Shown here in pieces: positions 1 through 10,480 of a stretch of 64,000 nucleotides of DNA (the first letter of the stretch is position 1; every line of letters begins with the position of its first letter). This DNA is from Trochalopteron elliotii (Eukaryota > Chordata > Aves > Passeriformes > Leiothrichidae). The notes below the pieces were generated by a model that did not search any database, had not been told where the DNA came from, and saw nothing but the letters and a program-made list of their open reading frames with translations. The stretch lies in the NCBI GenBank assembly GCA_024734555.1, contig JANPWX010000251.1, positions 1 to 64,000 of the forward strand, written 5' to 3'. The position numbers and the translations under genes were made by a program.

Positions 1-3000
1 TTTATCCAACTGAAAATCTGTCTCCTCTTTGCTGCCATCCTATGGCAACTTGCTGCAGCAGACTGTTGCAGCAGTGTGAGGATGCAGTGTGAAATGCTGT
101 CTTCAGAGGGTAGCAGAGGTTGCTTCTCTTTTCAGTGTTAAACAGACTCTTGACCCCTTTCCAGCACTTCATAATCATTTTCCCTATGGAAGGCCATCAG
201 CTTGGTCTATCATATCATTCCTGCTGAAACATATTCCAGAGCTTCATGTGTTTGCACCATGGCTGATGAGGTCAAGATTCTGATGGCTTGCTCTTGCTTT
301 CTTTTCCAACTTGGTATTAATTCCTTAGCAGGTGATACCACTGTGTGAAGCAGTAATTGTAAGAAGTCATAAGAACCAATGTGATTTGGACAACTTTGTG
401 GGATTTTCTGAGCCTTTTCTCTCCTAGAAAAACAGGATGTGATCAGAGGTGCATTGTGAACTTTGTCCATTCAATGGGACAGAAACTGCATCCTCCTTCC
501 TTGGTAGTGCTGTTCAACCAGTGTCTGTACTACATGTTAAATCATTAGAAATTTGTGTTCCAAAATATTCCCTCTTCTCCTGTCTTTCTTTGAAATACAA
601 AGCAACTGTACCAAAACATAAGTTTGAAGAATGCAGTGGAGCTGAGAAGGACTTGAATATGTGTAAAAAAGGCAAGCAAGTGCAAACAGAAAATTTATTT
701 AATTTTAATCTAAGACAAGAGCATGCTTCTATCAATGATTAACATAAAGATCAGGCCCTTTGCAAAAGTGAATTGAGCAGGGAAAGGAATGCAAATGATT
801 GCTTCATGTTGGGAAGATACTATGAGAAATGTCAAAATCTGTGCTTCCTGATAATACTACTATGTGGTTTAAGTGATGTCCATCCCTCTTGCAAAAAGCC
901 TGGTGATTCTGTGGGTGTCTGACATCTCCTTTTTATTTGTCAGCTGAGAGACTTGGCTGGTTGATGTGTGTTTGGCAGCAGATTTAATGAGAGCACCTGA
1001 TGGAGAAGTAGCTCTGCTTATCTACACTGAGGTCAGTGCTGGGGATAATTGGATGGTTCTATACTGCCTGATTTCTGTAGTTTACAAGAATATTAATGCT
1101 AGTGAAAAATGGTAGCAGTTGGCATGTAATGAGGAACAGGTATAGAATTTAGCTGTACCAATTTGGAAAGAGCAATCTGTGGCAGAAGGGGAAGGTACTA
1201 ACTTGCAGTTTTGCTGAATTTTAACTTGAGCCACTGGCCTTGAAAGAATCCACTACTCCTTCACTAGGATGGTACATGGAGAACTGGATAAAAGTCCTTC
1301 CTGTTAAGGGCTGGAGTGCTGAAATGCAGACCTGTGAGTTGAGGCCACCAGTGAACAGTTGGTGAGTTAGCCTCATGTTTTCTGCATTCTCAGAATCTCT
1401 CTCATTGCAGTGGCAGTTCTTTATCTCTAGGCTCTGATTGCTTGGAGAACTTTCTGACAAACTATACTGGGAGTCAAGTTCTGAATATAAAGCACTAAAG
1501 CACAGCAAATCCTAAACACAAGTCTTTGTTCTGATATTCTTTCAAAAAGCAAATGCTTTTTTTATTTCCTTCATCATTTAGCTGGACAGGTTTGAGCTGT
1601 AGGATTTGTTCTATCTTGTGCTAGTCACTTAACTGCAAACACAGTTGATCCTTTTACCTAGCACCACAATGTGATATTTGTTCTTCAGTTTAATTCTAGT
1701 CAAGGAGGGGTGGGGGAGGAGGTGAAAAGGAATTCTCTAACTCAGCAAGTTCCACAAAAGATGGAGTTCAGCAAATTATCAGTGCTTTAATAACAGCCTT
1801 CTGCATTTCTTTACAACCCGAGGCAAACAACTAACTATATGCAAAGGGGGGAAATGCCAACTTCAAAACCTGCAGGGAATGATGGGAAAGTACTTAGTTC
1901 TTCATTTTTGATCCGTGTCTAATTAAACAGACAGCTCTATCTAATATTTTTGGTCAATTAAGGTCTGACTTGTAGCAACATGCACATTGTCTTTATGATG
2001 TTTTCCATTTTGAAGCAGTAGTGCGGCCACAGATTTTTCTTAGAAATCATGAGTTTGGTAGATGAGAAGTATATGTCTTCTGCAAGAATTTTCAGGACAC
2101 CTTCAGATTGAAGCACGTTTGTTGCTGTGGTCTGCTGTCTATGGCAAAAGAACATAAACCTGCAAAGTAGAGAAAATGAAATTAATTCTGGCTGAAATCT
2201 TGCCTCAAAGAAGTTTTTCTATTAAGTATTTCAAATAAGGAGATAGAAGACCACAAACTATAGTTGCAAACAGAATGGGAGGCAAGTGTTAGATTTTCCA
2301 TGGATGAAATGACAATCTGTTTCTACTGGTAATAGTTGAAATGAAGACTTAGCACCTGATTTCTTGGCAATGTGATGGAAGCTTCCAATAAATCCCAGCT
2401 CTCATTCATCCCATATGTATTCCGTTTCTCTGCATGCACCTACAGAGTAAGGCACACTAATAAGAATCAAGGCAAATGGGAATCCTATATCCATTGCCTG
2501 CATTTTGTTCCTGTCTTGCCCAAAATCTGTTTAGATTTTAAGCTTCTCAGAGCAAAAAGACAACATTTGTAGTTCCTACAACTTATGACCATGGCCTCAC
2601 CTGGAGCCTTTAATGTACCTGTGGATGTGAATAGTACCTGTCTTACACAGATATGAAATATTTCCATTTGAAGAAGTGGGACAGGGTTGAATATATATAA
2701 GTCACAGGTGTGACATGTTTGTTTAAACACTGGAAAAAACCAGCATTATTGACATTATCTTATGCATAAAATGCATCCCTCAGGTGTGTCAGGTGACACT
2801 TGATGTATCCACATCTTCAAACAGAATAATGTAGATTAGCTGCAAACTACAGTTATAGACGTGTTTGGAAATAAAAGCTGCACTGTCTGAGGAAATAAAC
2901 ATGTTCATACTTGGATGAGCAGAATCCTAATTTATCTAAATCACCGATGCCTTAAAAATACACATTCAAATAAAAATTTCCAATCCCCTGTAGTAGCAAA

Positions 3001-3430
3001 TGCATCCAAAAGTATGAATAAGCAAATGCAAAATACTTATTTTTGTCTGCTCAACTACAAGCTCACCTCTAATAAGATCTTAGCCGGTGTAGCAGCCAGG
3101 AGCTGCCAGCAGAGGTTACCACAGCCTTTGGAGAAAGGCTGGTCCCTCTCCATGGAACTGGGCTGGCACATGGCTTCTGGAGCTGTATTCCCTTTGGTGA
3201 AAGGCAGGCAAACCTATGACTAGAGGACACGAGTATTTACATTGCTCCAGGAAAAAGCATGGAGGTGTGTGTCTGGAATTCCTCCTGCACCTTTGGCCTG
3301 GCTACCTAAAATAACCAACAAAATAAACTTATCTGTGAGGACTGCCTGAGATTTTAAACCTCTTGGGTGATCCTACGTGCTAATGTGGGAAAAGAGACAT
3401 GACAGAGGGGTAGCTTTATTGATAACTGAG
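1..3430. other. Unannotated non-coding DNA
   Basis: No gene, RNA gene or recognisable transposon is visible here. The open frames are short (102 codons at most), overlap on both strands and contain no family I recognise. The sequence is ordinary CpG-poor vertebrate DNA with short A/T runs. A G-rich patch at about 1706-1722 is the only compositional feature and is too short to interpret. The stretch could be intronic or intergenic; nothing in it decides which. Confidence 0.6.
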
Positions 3431-3455
3431 TAATAATGATAATAATAATGATAAT
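3431..3455. repeat. AAT/ATG-type microsatellite upstream of CR1
   Basis: A short imperfect array of TAA, TAATGA and ATAA units lies immediately before the first recognisable CR1 base. A similar AAT/AAC-rich array follows the CR1 tail at 3962-4000. The simplest reading is that the CR1 copy landed inside, or was resolved next to, a pre-existing AAT-rich simple repeat. Independent slippage on either side is also possible. Confidence 0.7.
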
Positions 3456-3961
3456 CTCACCCCAGGTGAGGCCATATCTGGAGTATTGTGTTTATTCTGA
3501 TCTCCACAGTTCAAGAAAGACAAGGAGCTACTGCAGAAGGTCCAGGGGAGGCCACAAAGATATAGACTGGTCTGGAGCAACTTCCTTATGAGGAGACACG
3601 AAGGGAGTTGCGCCTATTTACTCTACAAAAGACTGAGAGGGGATCTCATTAATGCATATAAATGTCTCCAAGGAATGTCAGAGAATGGTACTAGACTCTT
3701 CAGTGGTGCCCAGTGATAGGAAAAGAAGCAATGGCCATAAAAACACAAGAGGTTCCATCTCAACATGAGGAAGGACTTCTTTCCATGGAAGGTGGCAGAG
3801 CACTGGAACAGCTGCCCAGCAAGGGCCTGGAGTCTGCCTCTCTGGAAACATTCCAAACCCACCTGAACACCTTCTTGTGTCATCTGCTCCAGGTGACCCT
3901 GCCTGGGCAGAGGGGTTGGACTAGGTGATCTCCTCTCAACCTGTTATTCAGTGATTCTGTG
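3456..3961 (+). mobile_element. CR1 LINE, 5'-truncated 3' end with decayed reverse-transcriptase C-terminus
   Basis: This is the last 0.5 kb of a chicken-repeat-1 (CR1) non-LTR retrotransposon in forward orientation. Recognisable ORF2 C-terminal peptides survive: RPYLEYCVY at 3469-3495, LRGDLINAYKCLQ at 3633-3671, and FHLNMRKDFFPWKVAEHWN from 3753. These match the conserved 'RGDLI.AY..L' and 'FRLDIRKNFF..VV.HWN' blocks at the end of CR1 ORF2. The first peptide is in a different frame from the other two, so at least one frameshift separates them. Adjacent stop codons at 3714 (TGA) and 3717 (TAG) interrupt the later frame. The non-coding tail has the GGGTTGGACTAGGTGATCTC block and ends in ATTCAGTGATTCTGTG, the eight-base repeat typical of CR1 3' ends. 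The copy is a dead, old insertion. The family is certain from these blocks; the subfamily is not assigned. Confidence 0.95.
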
Positions 3962-4000
3962 AACAATAACAATAATAATAGTAACAATTATTACTATAAT
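3962..4000. repeat. AAT/AAC-rich microsatellite downstream of CR1
   Basis: An imperfect run of AAC and AAT units, ending in a TTATTACTATAAT stretch, directly follows the ATTCTGTG tail of the CR1 copy. It resembles the array on the other side of the element (3431-3455). It may be the distal half of a microsatellite split by the insertion, or a tail expansion grown from the CR1 3' end. Confidence 0.7.
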
Positions 4001-4126
4001 ACCCCTGACCCTCACAGTAGGCATAGGAATTGAACAGATTTGCCCAGCAGCTGCTGTCTGGGCTGCAGTGGTAGCTCTCCTCACACCTGATGGGGCACTG
4101 CAGTGCACCCTGAGGGTACTGGGGGA

Positions 4127-4351
4127 CCTTCCTGCCTTTTCCTGCCTCACACACCCCTGGTCCCATTTCCCGCCTTTTATTCCCCTTATGTACCCCCAGC
4201 CCCATTTCCTGCCTTTTATTCCCCTTATGCACCCCCAGCCCATTTCCTGCCTTTTCCCCCTCACACACTCCTGGCCCCTATTTCCCACCTTTATCCTCCC
4301 ATGCATTCCTGGGGTCCATTTCCCACCTTTTTCCACTCACGCACCCACAGC
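4127..4351. repeat. Minisatellite, about six copies of a 36-39 bp pyrimidine-rich unit
   Basis: Tandem units can be aligned by eye at 4127-4161, 4162-4200, 4201-4239, 4240-4275, 4276-4314 and 4315-4351. Each begins with a CCCATTTCCTGCC-like block, continues with TTTTATTCCCC or a variant, and ends with a CACCCCCAGC or CACTCCTGGC block. The third unit differs from the second by only two bases; the outer units are more diverged. Four of the lengths are multiples of three, so both strands show open frames with repeating peptides (proline-rich on plus, lysine/glycine-rich on minus). These are by-products of the repeat and not evidence for a gene. The array starts about 130 bp after the CR1/microsatellite block. 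Confidence 0.9.
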
Positions 4352-6174
4352 CCCCCATGACCCGTCTGGCCTGGGGCTGCTGTGACGAACTCATCGTGGG
4401 ACAAGGCTGTCAGACAGGAGAGGGTGTGTCACCCTCAGAGTGGTGTCCTGTGGCTCACAGAATTCCATGGCCGTGGCCAGACTGTGCCCAGGGGCTGAAG
4501 TGGCCCATGGCCCACCAGGGAGTGCTGAGGTGAGGCTGAGGGAGGCGGTGGCCATGCCATGCTGAGGTGCTGCTTTGTCCCTGTCCCAGCTGTAGCTTTA
4601 CTTACACTTCCCCTTACTGCCTGCAGCCCAACAAGCCTGCTGAGGATTTGTGTTTGGTTAAAAGGGCAAATTTTATTGTGTGTTTAAGTGTTAACCTTCG
4701 TGCAGGGCTCAGAACTGGTCCTGCCTTCTGGGATGGGCCCAGCCCCTCAGTCTGACTTTAGTTTTCCCAGTCCCTCATTGATGTAAATTTGCTATGAAAC
4801 CTCCTGCCACCCCTAAACCTGCTTTCATTTTTCTCCTCTCAGCTTCCTGAATGCTTTAGTTTATCTTTTTCTTTTCTCCTTTCCTCAGGCCCCTCTGTCT
4901 GTTCTCCCTTCCCCTGCTATGCCTTAGCTCTGTCTCAGCGGTAGTTACTGAAGGCTGAAACAGGATAGTGGGAATTCTCCCTCCTAGAGATAATGTTGCT
5001 TTTTAAAGAAAAGCATTCCTCCTTACTTTTGATAAAAGAGGGCATCTCTCATTTTTTCCCCCTCCTCAATTTTTCTTCACCGCTACATGAATCTGGTGCT
5101 GCCTGTGGCTTTCCATTTTCTCAGTCCACCTTTACTTTGTATATTTTTGTATAATTTCATACTGTCATGGTTGCAATCTCTGTTAAAGGCACACCCATCC
5201 AAAATTTCAGGACAGAAAACTTGTGTTTCTTCACACCTCTGCCATCCACTAGGCTGTGAAACAGAGTATGAATTTTCCCATTTATGTTGCATTTGTCCCT
5301 AAAAACTCAGCTCTTGGACCTGGATCCCACTGAGCAAAAGCATCTCAAATATATGGATTTTGCTTTGATAAACATGCATTTACTTTTTCAGCCACAGGAG
5401 TTCCAAATCTACTTGAAAGTTACTGAAAACCCCTATGATGCTAAAGAAAGCATTTGTCCTCATTCCAATATCCCAGCCTGCTGCCAGCAGCAGATGAGGC
5501 TTGTGCTTGCAGCAGATAAATGATTTATGGAAAGGTGTACATGCTATCTGATCTGAATCTTTGCTGTGATAAGTTTATATTTAGAACTTTTTATAATACC
5601 AAAAAAGCACCAGCATCAGTTAAGATTTTTTTTTTTCTTTAGTAGACACTTAAAATTTTGTTGTTATCTCTAAATGAGCCCAGGTAAGTTGTGCTCATGA
5701 ACTTTCATCTTGATGCATGGAAACCCAGACTTATGCTGAAAAGAAATTATTATATGTATATATGTAAACAATGTTCTCCTGCTTTGTTTAATGATGCCTG
5801 GGAAGACTAGTTCTCAGTGCTCAACAGGTTTTTTTCCTGTCCTGCTATTTTTTAAATTCAGGCTGGGTTCTCACTCTATCTTAGATATTCCTGTTTTTAA
5901 AAGCTTGGCAGGTGGAAGTGAAATGATTTACTGGTGACACATGAACTCAAACATCGATGTTGAATGTTCAGAGTTCTAACATTAAGTATTCAGCAATTGT
6001 GTGCCAGGTCCACTTCTAAAATCATATTCAATTTAAAAATAACCGAGAATGTGCTTGTTTATCATCTGAAGATGGACCAATGATTTTCAAAGTGCTGAGT
6101 TCCTCTTTACAATTGTAGAGTTTGAATTTTTCTTTCTTGTGTAAAAACAACGTAACTGTCTTACTCCAGCAGCT

Positions 6175-6195
6175 AAAAAAAAAAAAAAAAAAAAA
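6175..6195. repeat. Poly(A) run of 21 bases
   Basis: An uninterrupted A21 tract. Nothing upstream resembles a processed transcript or a SINE, and birds lack the L1 machinery that makes abundant poly(A) retrocopies, so I read it as a simple mononucleotide repeat. Its length is likely to vary between individuals and to be prone to sequencing error. Confidence 0.9.
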
Positions 6196-9100
6196 GGCCA
6201 CAAATGTTCTCAGGCCCATGGAAACATTGTGGGAGTTGGCAACTGACAGCAACTGCAAAACAAGTGAAATAAAAATCATACTTCAACCTGTGGTGTCTTA
6301 GTTGTTTCTGATTATGAAATAGAAATGCATTCAGGTTTGAGGGTGTTTTTGGTACACAAATAATGCTCAGCTACAGGGGATGTATTAAGAATTTTTTAAA
6401 GTCAGTATTTTAGATCCCAAGTCCTGCAACTTAAAAATGGTGCAGTTGGGGGTGAGTGGAATTCCTTTGTAATGTATAAAGTGCTGTAAGCTGGGTAAAG
6501 ACTGAGAGCTTTGGACCTCTCAGGATTCTCCCCAGCTTCCTGCCAGCTGGCTTACAGGTAAGTTCCATGCAAAGAGCTGATATATTCTATCCTCAAACCC
6601 AGAGTTTGCTGCTGAAATGCTGCGAGGGACCGGGCTATTAAAACAAATTAAGCTATCTATTTGTGAACATTTTGTGATGTTACACTGTGTGCACTTGTCA
6701 CAGTGCTGCCACATCAAGGTTAGAGTGAGAAGGTGACTAGCTGGCAGTCACTTAATCAGAGGGAGCTGTTGATGTCTCAGGTAGCCCAGGCAGGGTGAGG
6801 CTTGCATGCTCCGTTGCTTTTAACAGCCAGATAATGAATATGCTTTCCAGAATCTGTGTTTCTCATAGGGGAAGCAGCAGCTGCCTGTGATCTGTGTCGC
6901 TGTCAAAGGAAAGTGAGATGTAGTTAATTCAGGGCTACACAACAAAGACATATTGATCAGGGCTCTTCTGGCTCTGGTTGGATTTCTGCAATAACAATGA
7001 CTAGGACAATGCAGCAAGCCAGGATGGCAAACCCAAATATGCTTTGTCTTACCCCGAAAAGCATGAGTTCTTACCACCAAGATCTGTTGCTGGGCATCAG
7101 CAGGTTCAGAGCAATTCTGCTCCAGAGGGTCAGTAAGACACTGAAGTCAAGTGAAAAGGGCACATCTTGTTCATGTCATTATAAATGCACTTCATTTGTA
7201 GCTATAAGTTAAATTCATAGATTCAGTACAAACAGCTTGCAGTGCATAAGTTCCACATGATTTAAAAAAAACAAAATAACCCTGTGTTTATGGTATCTGG
7301 ATAAAGTCATACCGAGCTGCTTGCAGAGGTACTGAATGTTGCAAGAATTATATAGAGTGAATGTATATATTATGTTTCCTCTGTTCCTGCTCTATTAGTA
7401 GGACTTGGATGTGGATGATTATGTACTATATATTTACTAGAATATTGCAGTGTATTTTTTATTGCAAAGCTAAAAATCCTTGTGTACTGGGTTTGTAACA
7501 TAAATATGTAATTATTATTTTTATTTCTGCAGTTACCCAACACATTGCCTGTCTTCCCACTTTCTTTTTTCCTGTTATTTTCCCCTAATAGCTCTGTCTG
7601 ATTTTCTTTTGTTCATGTGTTGTGCAGAAGAAAAATGGGCACTAACAGGTTTGCTAATTACTATAAAAATCTTCCCAGCCTTGTTCAGTTCAGATCATTC
7701 TATTAGCTAAAGTAATGGAGTGCAGTGGCACGATGGTGCTCTCACTTTTTCATTGTCTGAGGTCTTTCTGGTGCAATATATTACTGGGATTGTATTCTGG
7801 GGCTGTCACAATAGCTTTTGATTTCCTATACCTGCTGTTTTGTTTTATCTCAGCATTCCTTTTTCTACTATTACTTAATTCTCCTTATCCTTCCTAAATG
7901 ATTTTTAAGGGCACTGGACTGTTTCCCCCTTGCTTCCTTAGTTTTTTCTGGGAATCAGTAAGGCTGAGGATTGTTGTGCTCAACACCTTGCAGATGGACC
8001 TGTGACCAGTGTCAGGGTGTTCACATCACTGCAACAGCTCCTGGCAGTTTTCAGCTGTACTATTTTACCTAAAGGCATGGTCTTTACCCTCACTGCATCA
8101 TTTTGCTCCTGACACCTATTTTTCCTTGCCTATCAGCATTGTCAATGTCATCTTCCTCAGCAGTATTTACGGCAGCAGACTTTTGTCTCATCACTCTGAT
8201 TATATTAGCTCCAGTGATTGTACTTTCACCTCATTACTGAAATAAAGTTAACATTAATGAGAGTCATGCAGCTAAACCTCTGCTCACCTCTCTGGAAATT
8301 TATTCTAATGATGAAAAGAAGATGCATGTGGATCTATCTGAAAGCAAGTCAGCTTTTTGCCCCCCCACCCCCCCACCTAGCTACCTACCAAATTCAGTGT
8401 TAAATAAAGTCTTTTTTTATTAAGAGCTGATGATACAAAAGAAGCCAAATACAGTATACAATATTAACAAAGAACAACGTGATTGGTTGAACACTGATTT
8501 ATGTACTGGTCTGGTACAAGAGTTCCTTTATGACCCAAATTTCTTTGTTCCTGCTGCTTCAGAAAAGGGTTTTCTCATATCTGACTCTCAGAGTAAATTA
8601 GCGGTAAAGCACTTGGAGGTCCTAAGGGGTGTGCTAGGAAAGTTCAAGATATTATCAAGGATAACAGTAATCACACTTCTAAACAACATGAAGCATTGAG
8701 AAGTAGAAATTGTCTATAGAAACATAGCAAGGCTTTGAGCCTAAAGAAGAAATATAATTTAGATAAGCAAAGTTCATGAGATAAATGTACATGCTGCATA
8801 TGCCAAGCAAGGAGGCTCAAGAGATCTTTTACTGATCAGAATGTAGATTTACAATAAGAGCAGTGCTTTTGCCACTGGTCACTGCTAGGGAAGCCATATG
8901 AGTAGAGAGTTTGTTTGTATTTTCATTTGTTTGCTTGTTAGTTAAGGTTAGAGAATAAGAATTCACTTTTTATTAAATCTTCTTACAAGCAGCTACTGTG
9001 ACGTGGCCTTAGTCTTGTCTGAGGCCACTGCCTGCTCCAGCAGCACAGGTTACCTAGAAGGATAGTAATATAGACTGAGGAATGCAGCCTTGGAGTCAAC

Positions 9101-10229
9101 ATAATCATTTGATGTTTTCCTTAAATTTTACCTCTTCATGTGTGAAACTAGACTGAGCCTGGTGTGGTGGAAGAGGTCCAATATTATTCTCACTGAACAT
9201 TTGCACATCTTTTGGAAAAGATAAAATAAGGATGTTCACACTATACAATATTGTGAACAAACAAACCTTTGTGTTCAAAAATGCAGAGTTATGTCTGACT
9301 ATAAAATACCACTGGCCTGTACAGTAAGTGTAATATTTTAAGTACTAAGTGTTCTAAAATGCTGCCTTAGGCTTTCAAGGAAAAAAGTTATTCAAGAATT
9401 ACCAAAGCATGGCTGACTCAGAAAAGTGAGTGAAATATTACTGTACTGATAATCACGCTTTGACCTATTTTGGATTTTGGGCTGTAGAAATATTTTCTCT
9501 CTTGTGAAGGCTTGTGATTTTGACTAGGGAGTTTACAAGGAAGAATATCTAGACTTGTCACCAAAAGAAAAGCTTTCTCAGAGGAAGGTTGTTTAAGTTA
9601 GCCTTTTCAAATGTCAAAATCCTAAACAAAATAGATTAAGTTGGATAAAGGCAACCCTTTACAAAGGTTGATGAAATAACATTATCGCCCTTTGGCAGGG
9701 AAAGAAATTGAAACACAACGTTTAGGAGACATTGGTCTTGTCAGACGGTGCAGCAGGAGTGGGCTGGGGCACCGCACCTGAAACTGGTCCCTGGATCACT
9801 GTCCTGCTCTGCCTTCTGGAGATTCCTACCCTCTCTTTCTGAGCTTGCTGCTGTTGTGCCTGAAGATAGCACTGACTCATGTCTGGAGCCACAAACTGAG
9901 TGTGTCAGGTTGAAATGTGCCTTATGGAGTAATAGTATGTATTATGTTTAGTTTGAGAGAATTTTACAAGACTCTATCCTAAAGCAGCTTTTCTTACAGA
10001 TGCAGATTAAATGAACAAGCAACCTGAATTAACTCATTTTCAACTCATGTTTCGTGGTCATTCCCACTGCTCCCACAACATTCTTTTTCAAAAATAGTCC
10101 ATCAGTTACAGGTATTTACTTCACTATTTGTTCTTTTTCCTTTATATGCACATCTCCTCTTCTCCCACCTGCTTCCCAGCTTGGCTTTTCCTCATCTTGG
10201 TGCCCAGGAAATGCCAGTGTCTGGTTGAA

Positions 10230-10480
10230 TGAGCTCTGCTATAAATCAAAGTGTCATCACTTAGCTGGTAGAAATGATTTAATTAATGCATCATGCCTTC
10301 CCCAGAGCCTCTCCCCACCTGACTGCTAATCAACCTTCATCAGCAGGAGGAAAACGTGGCCCTTCTTACAACTGTGCAGGAGAGACTGAAGGGAAGACAG
10401 TTAATTGCAGCTGCCGAGATCAGCCTTGTCACTTGTCTCTAATCTCTTGCCTGCTTCTTGAAATACTGCTGTCCTGGTCC
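10230..10480. promoter_or_regulatory. Possible conserved non-coding or enhancer element
   Basis: This interval carries TTTAATTAATGCAT at 10278-10291 (overlapping homeodomain and POU-type cores), GCTAATCA shortly after, and TTAATTGCAGCTG at 10401-10413, which joins a homeodomain core to a CAGCTG E-box. The spacing of AT-rich homeodomain cores within mixed-composition DNA is typical of vertebrate developmental enhancers. Such motifs are short and common, so the call is inference from motif density only. No target gene is visible in the window. Confidence 0.22.

Noticed and set aside
3944..4385. Overlapping frames of 85-130 codons on both strands with repeating peptides
   Set aside because: Their repeating structure comes from the 39-bp minisatellite and flanking AAT microsatellite, not from a protein under selection.
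4384..4640. GC-richer stretch starting TGTGACGAAC that might be an LTR
   Set aside because: No matching terminal CA end, polyadenylation signal, primer-binding site, target-site duplication or second LTR could be seen, so no endogenous retrovirus is claimed.
6520..6570. Strong donor-like CAG|GTAAGT at about 6558, preceded by an AG 35 bases upstream
   Set aside because: The implied exon would be about 35 nt with a weak acceptor and no continuing frame. Isolated GTAAGT matches, also at about 5683, 19700 and 24992, are expected by chance.
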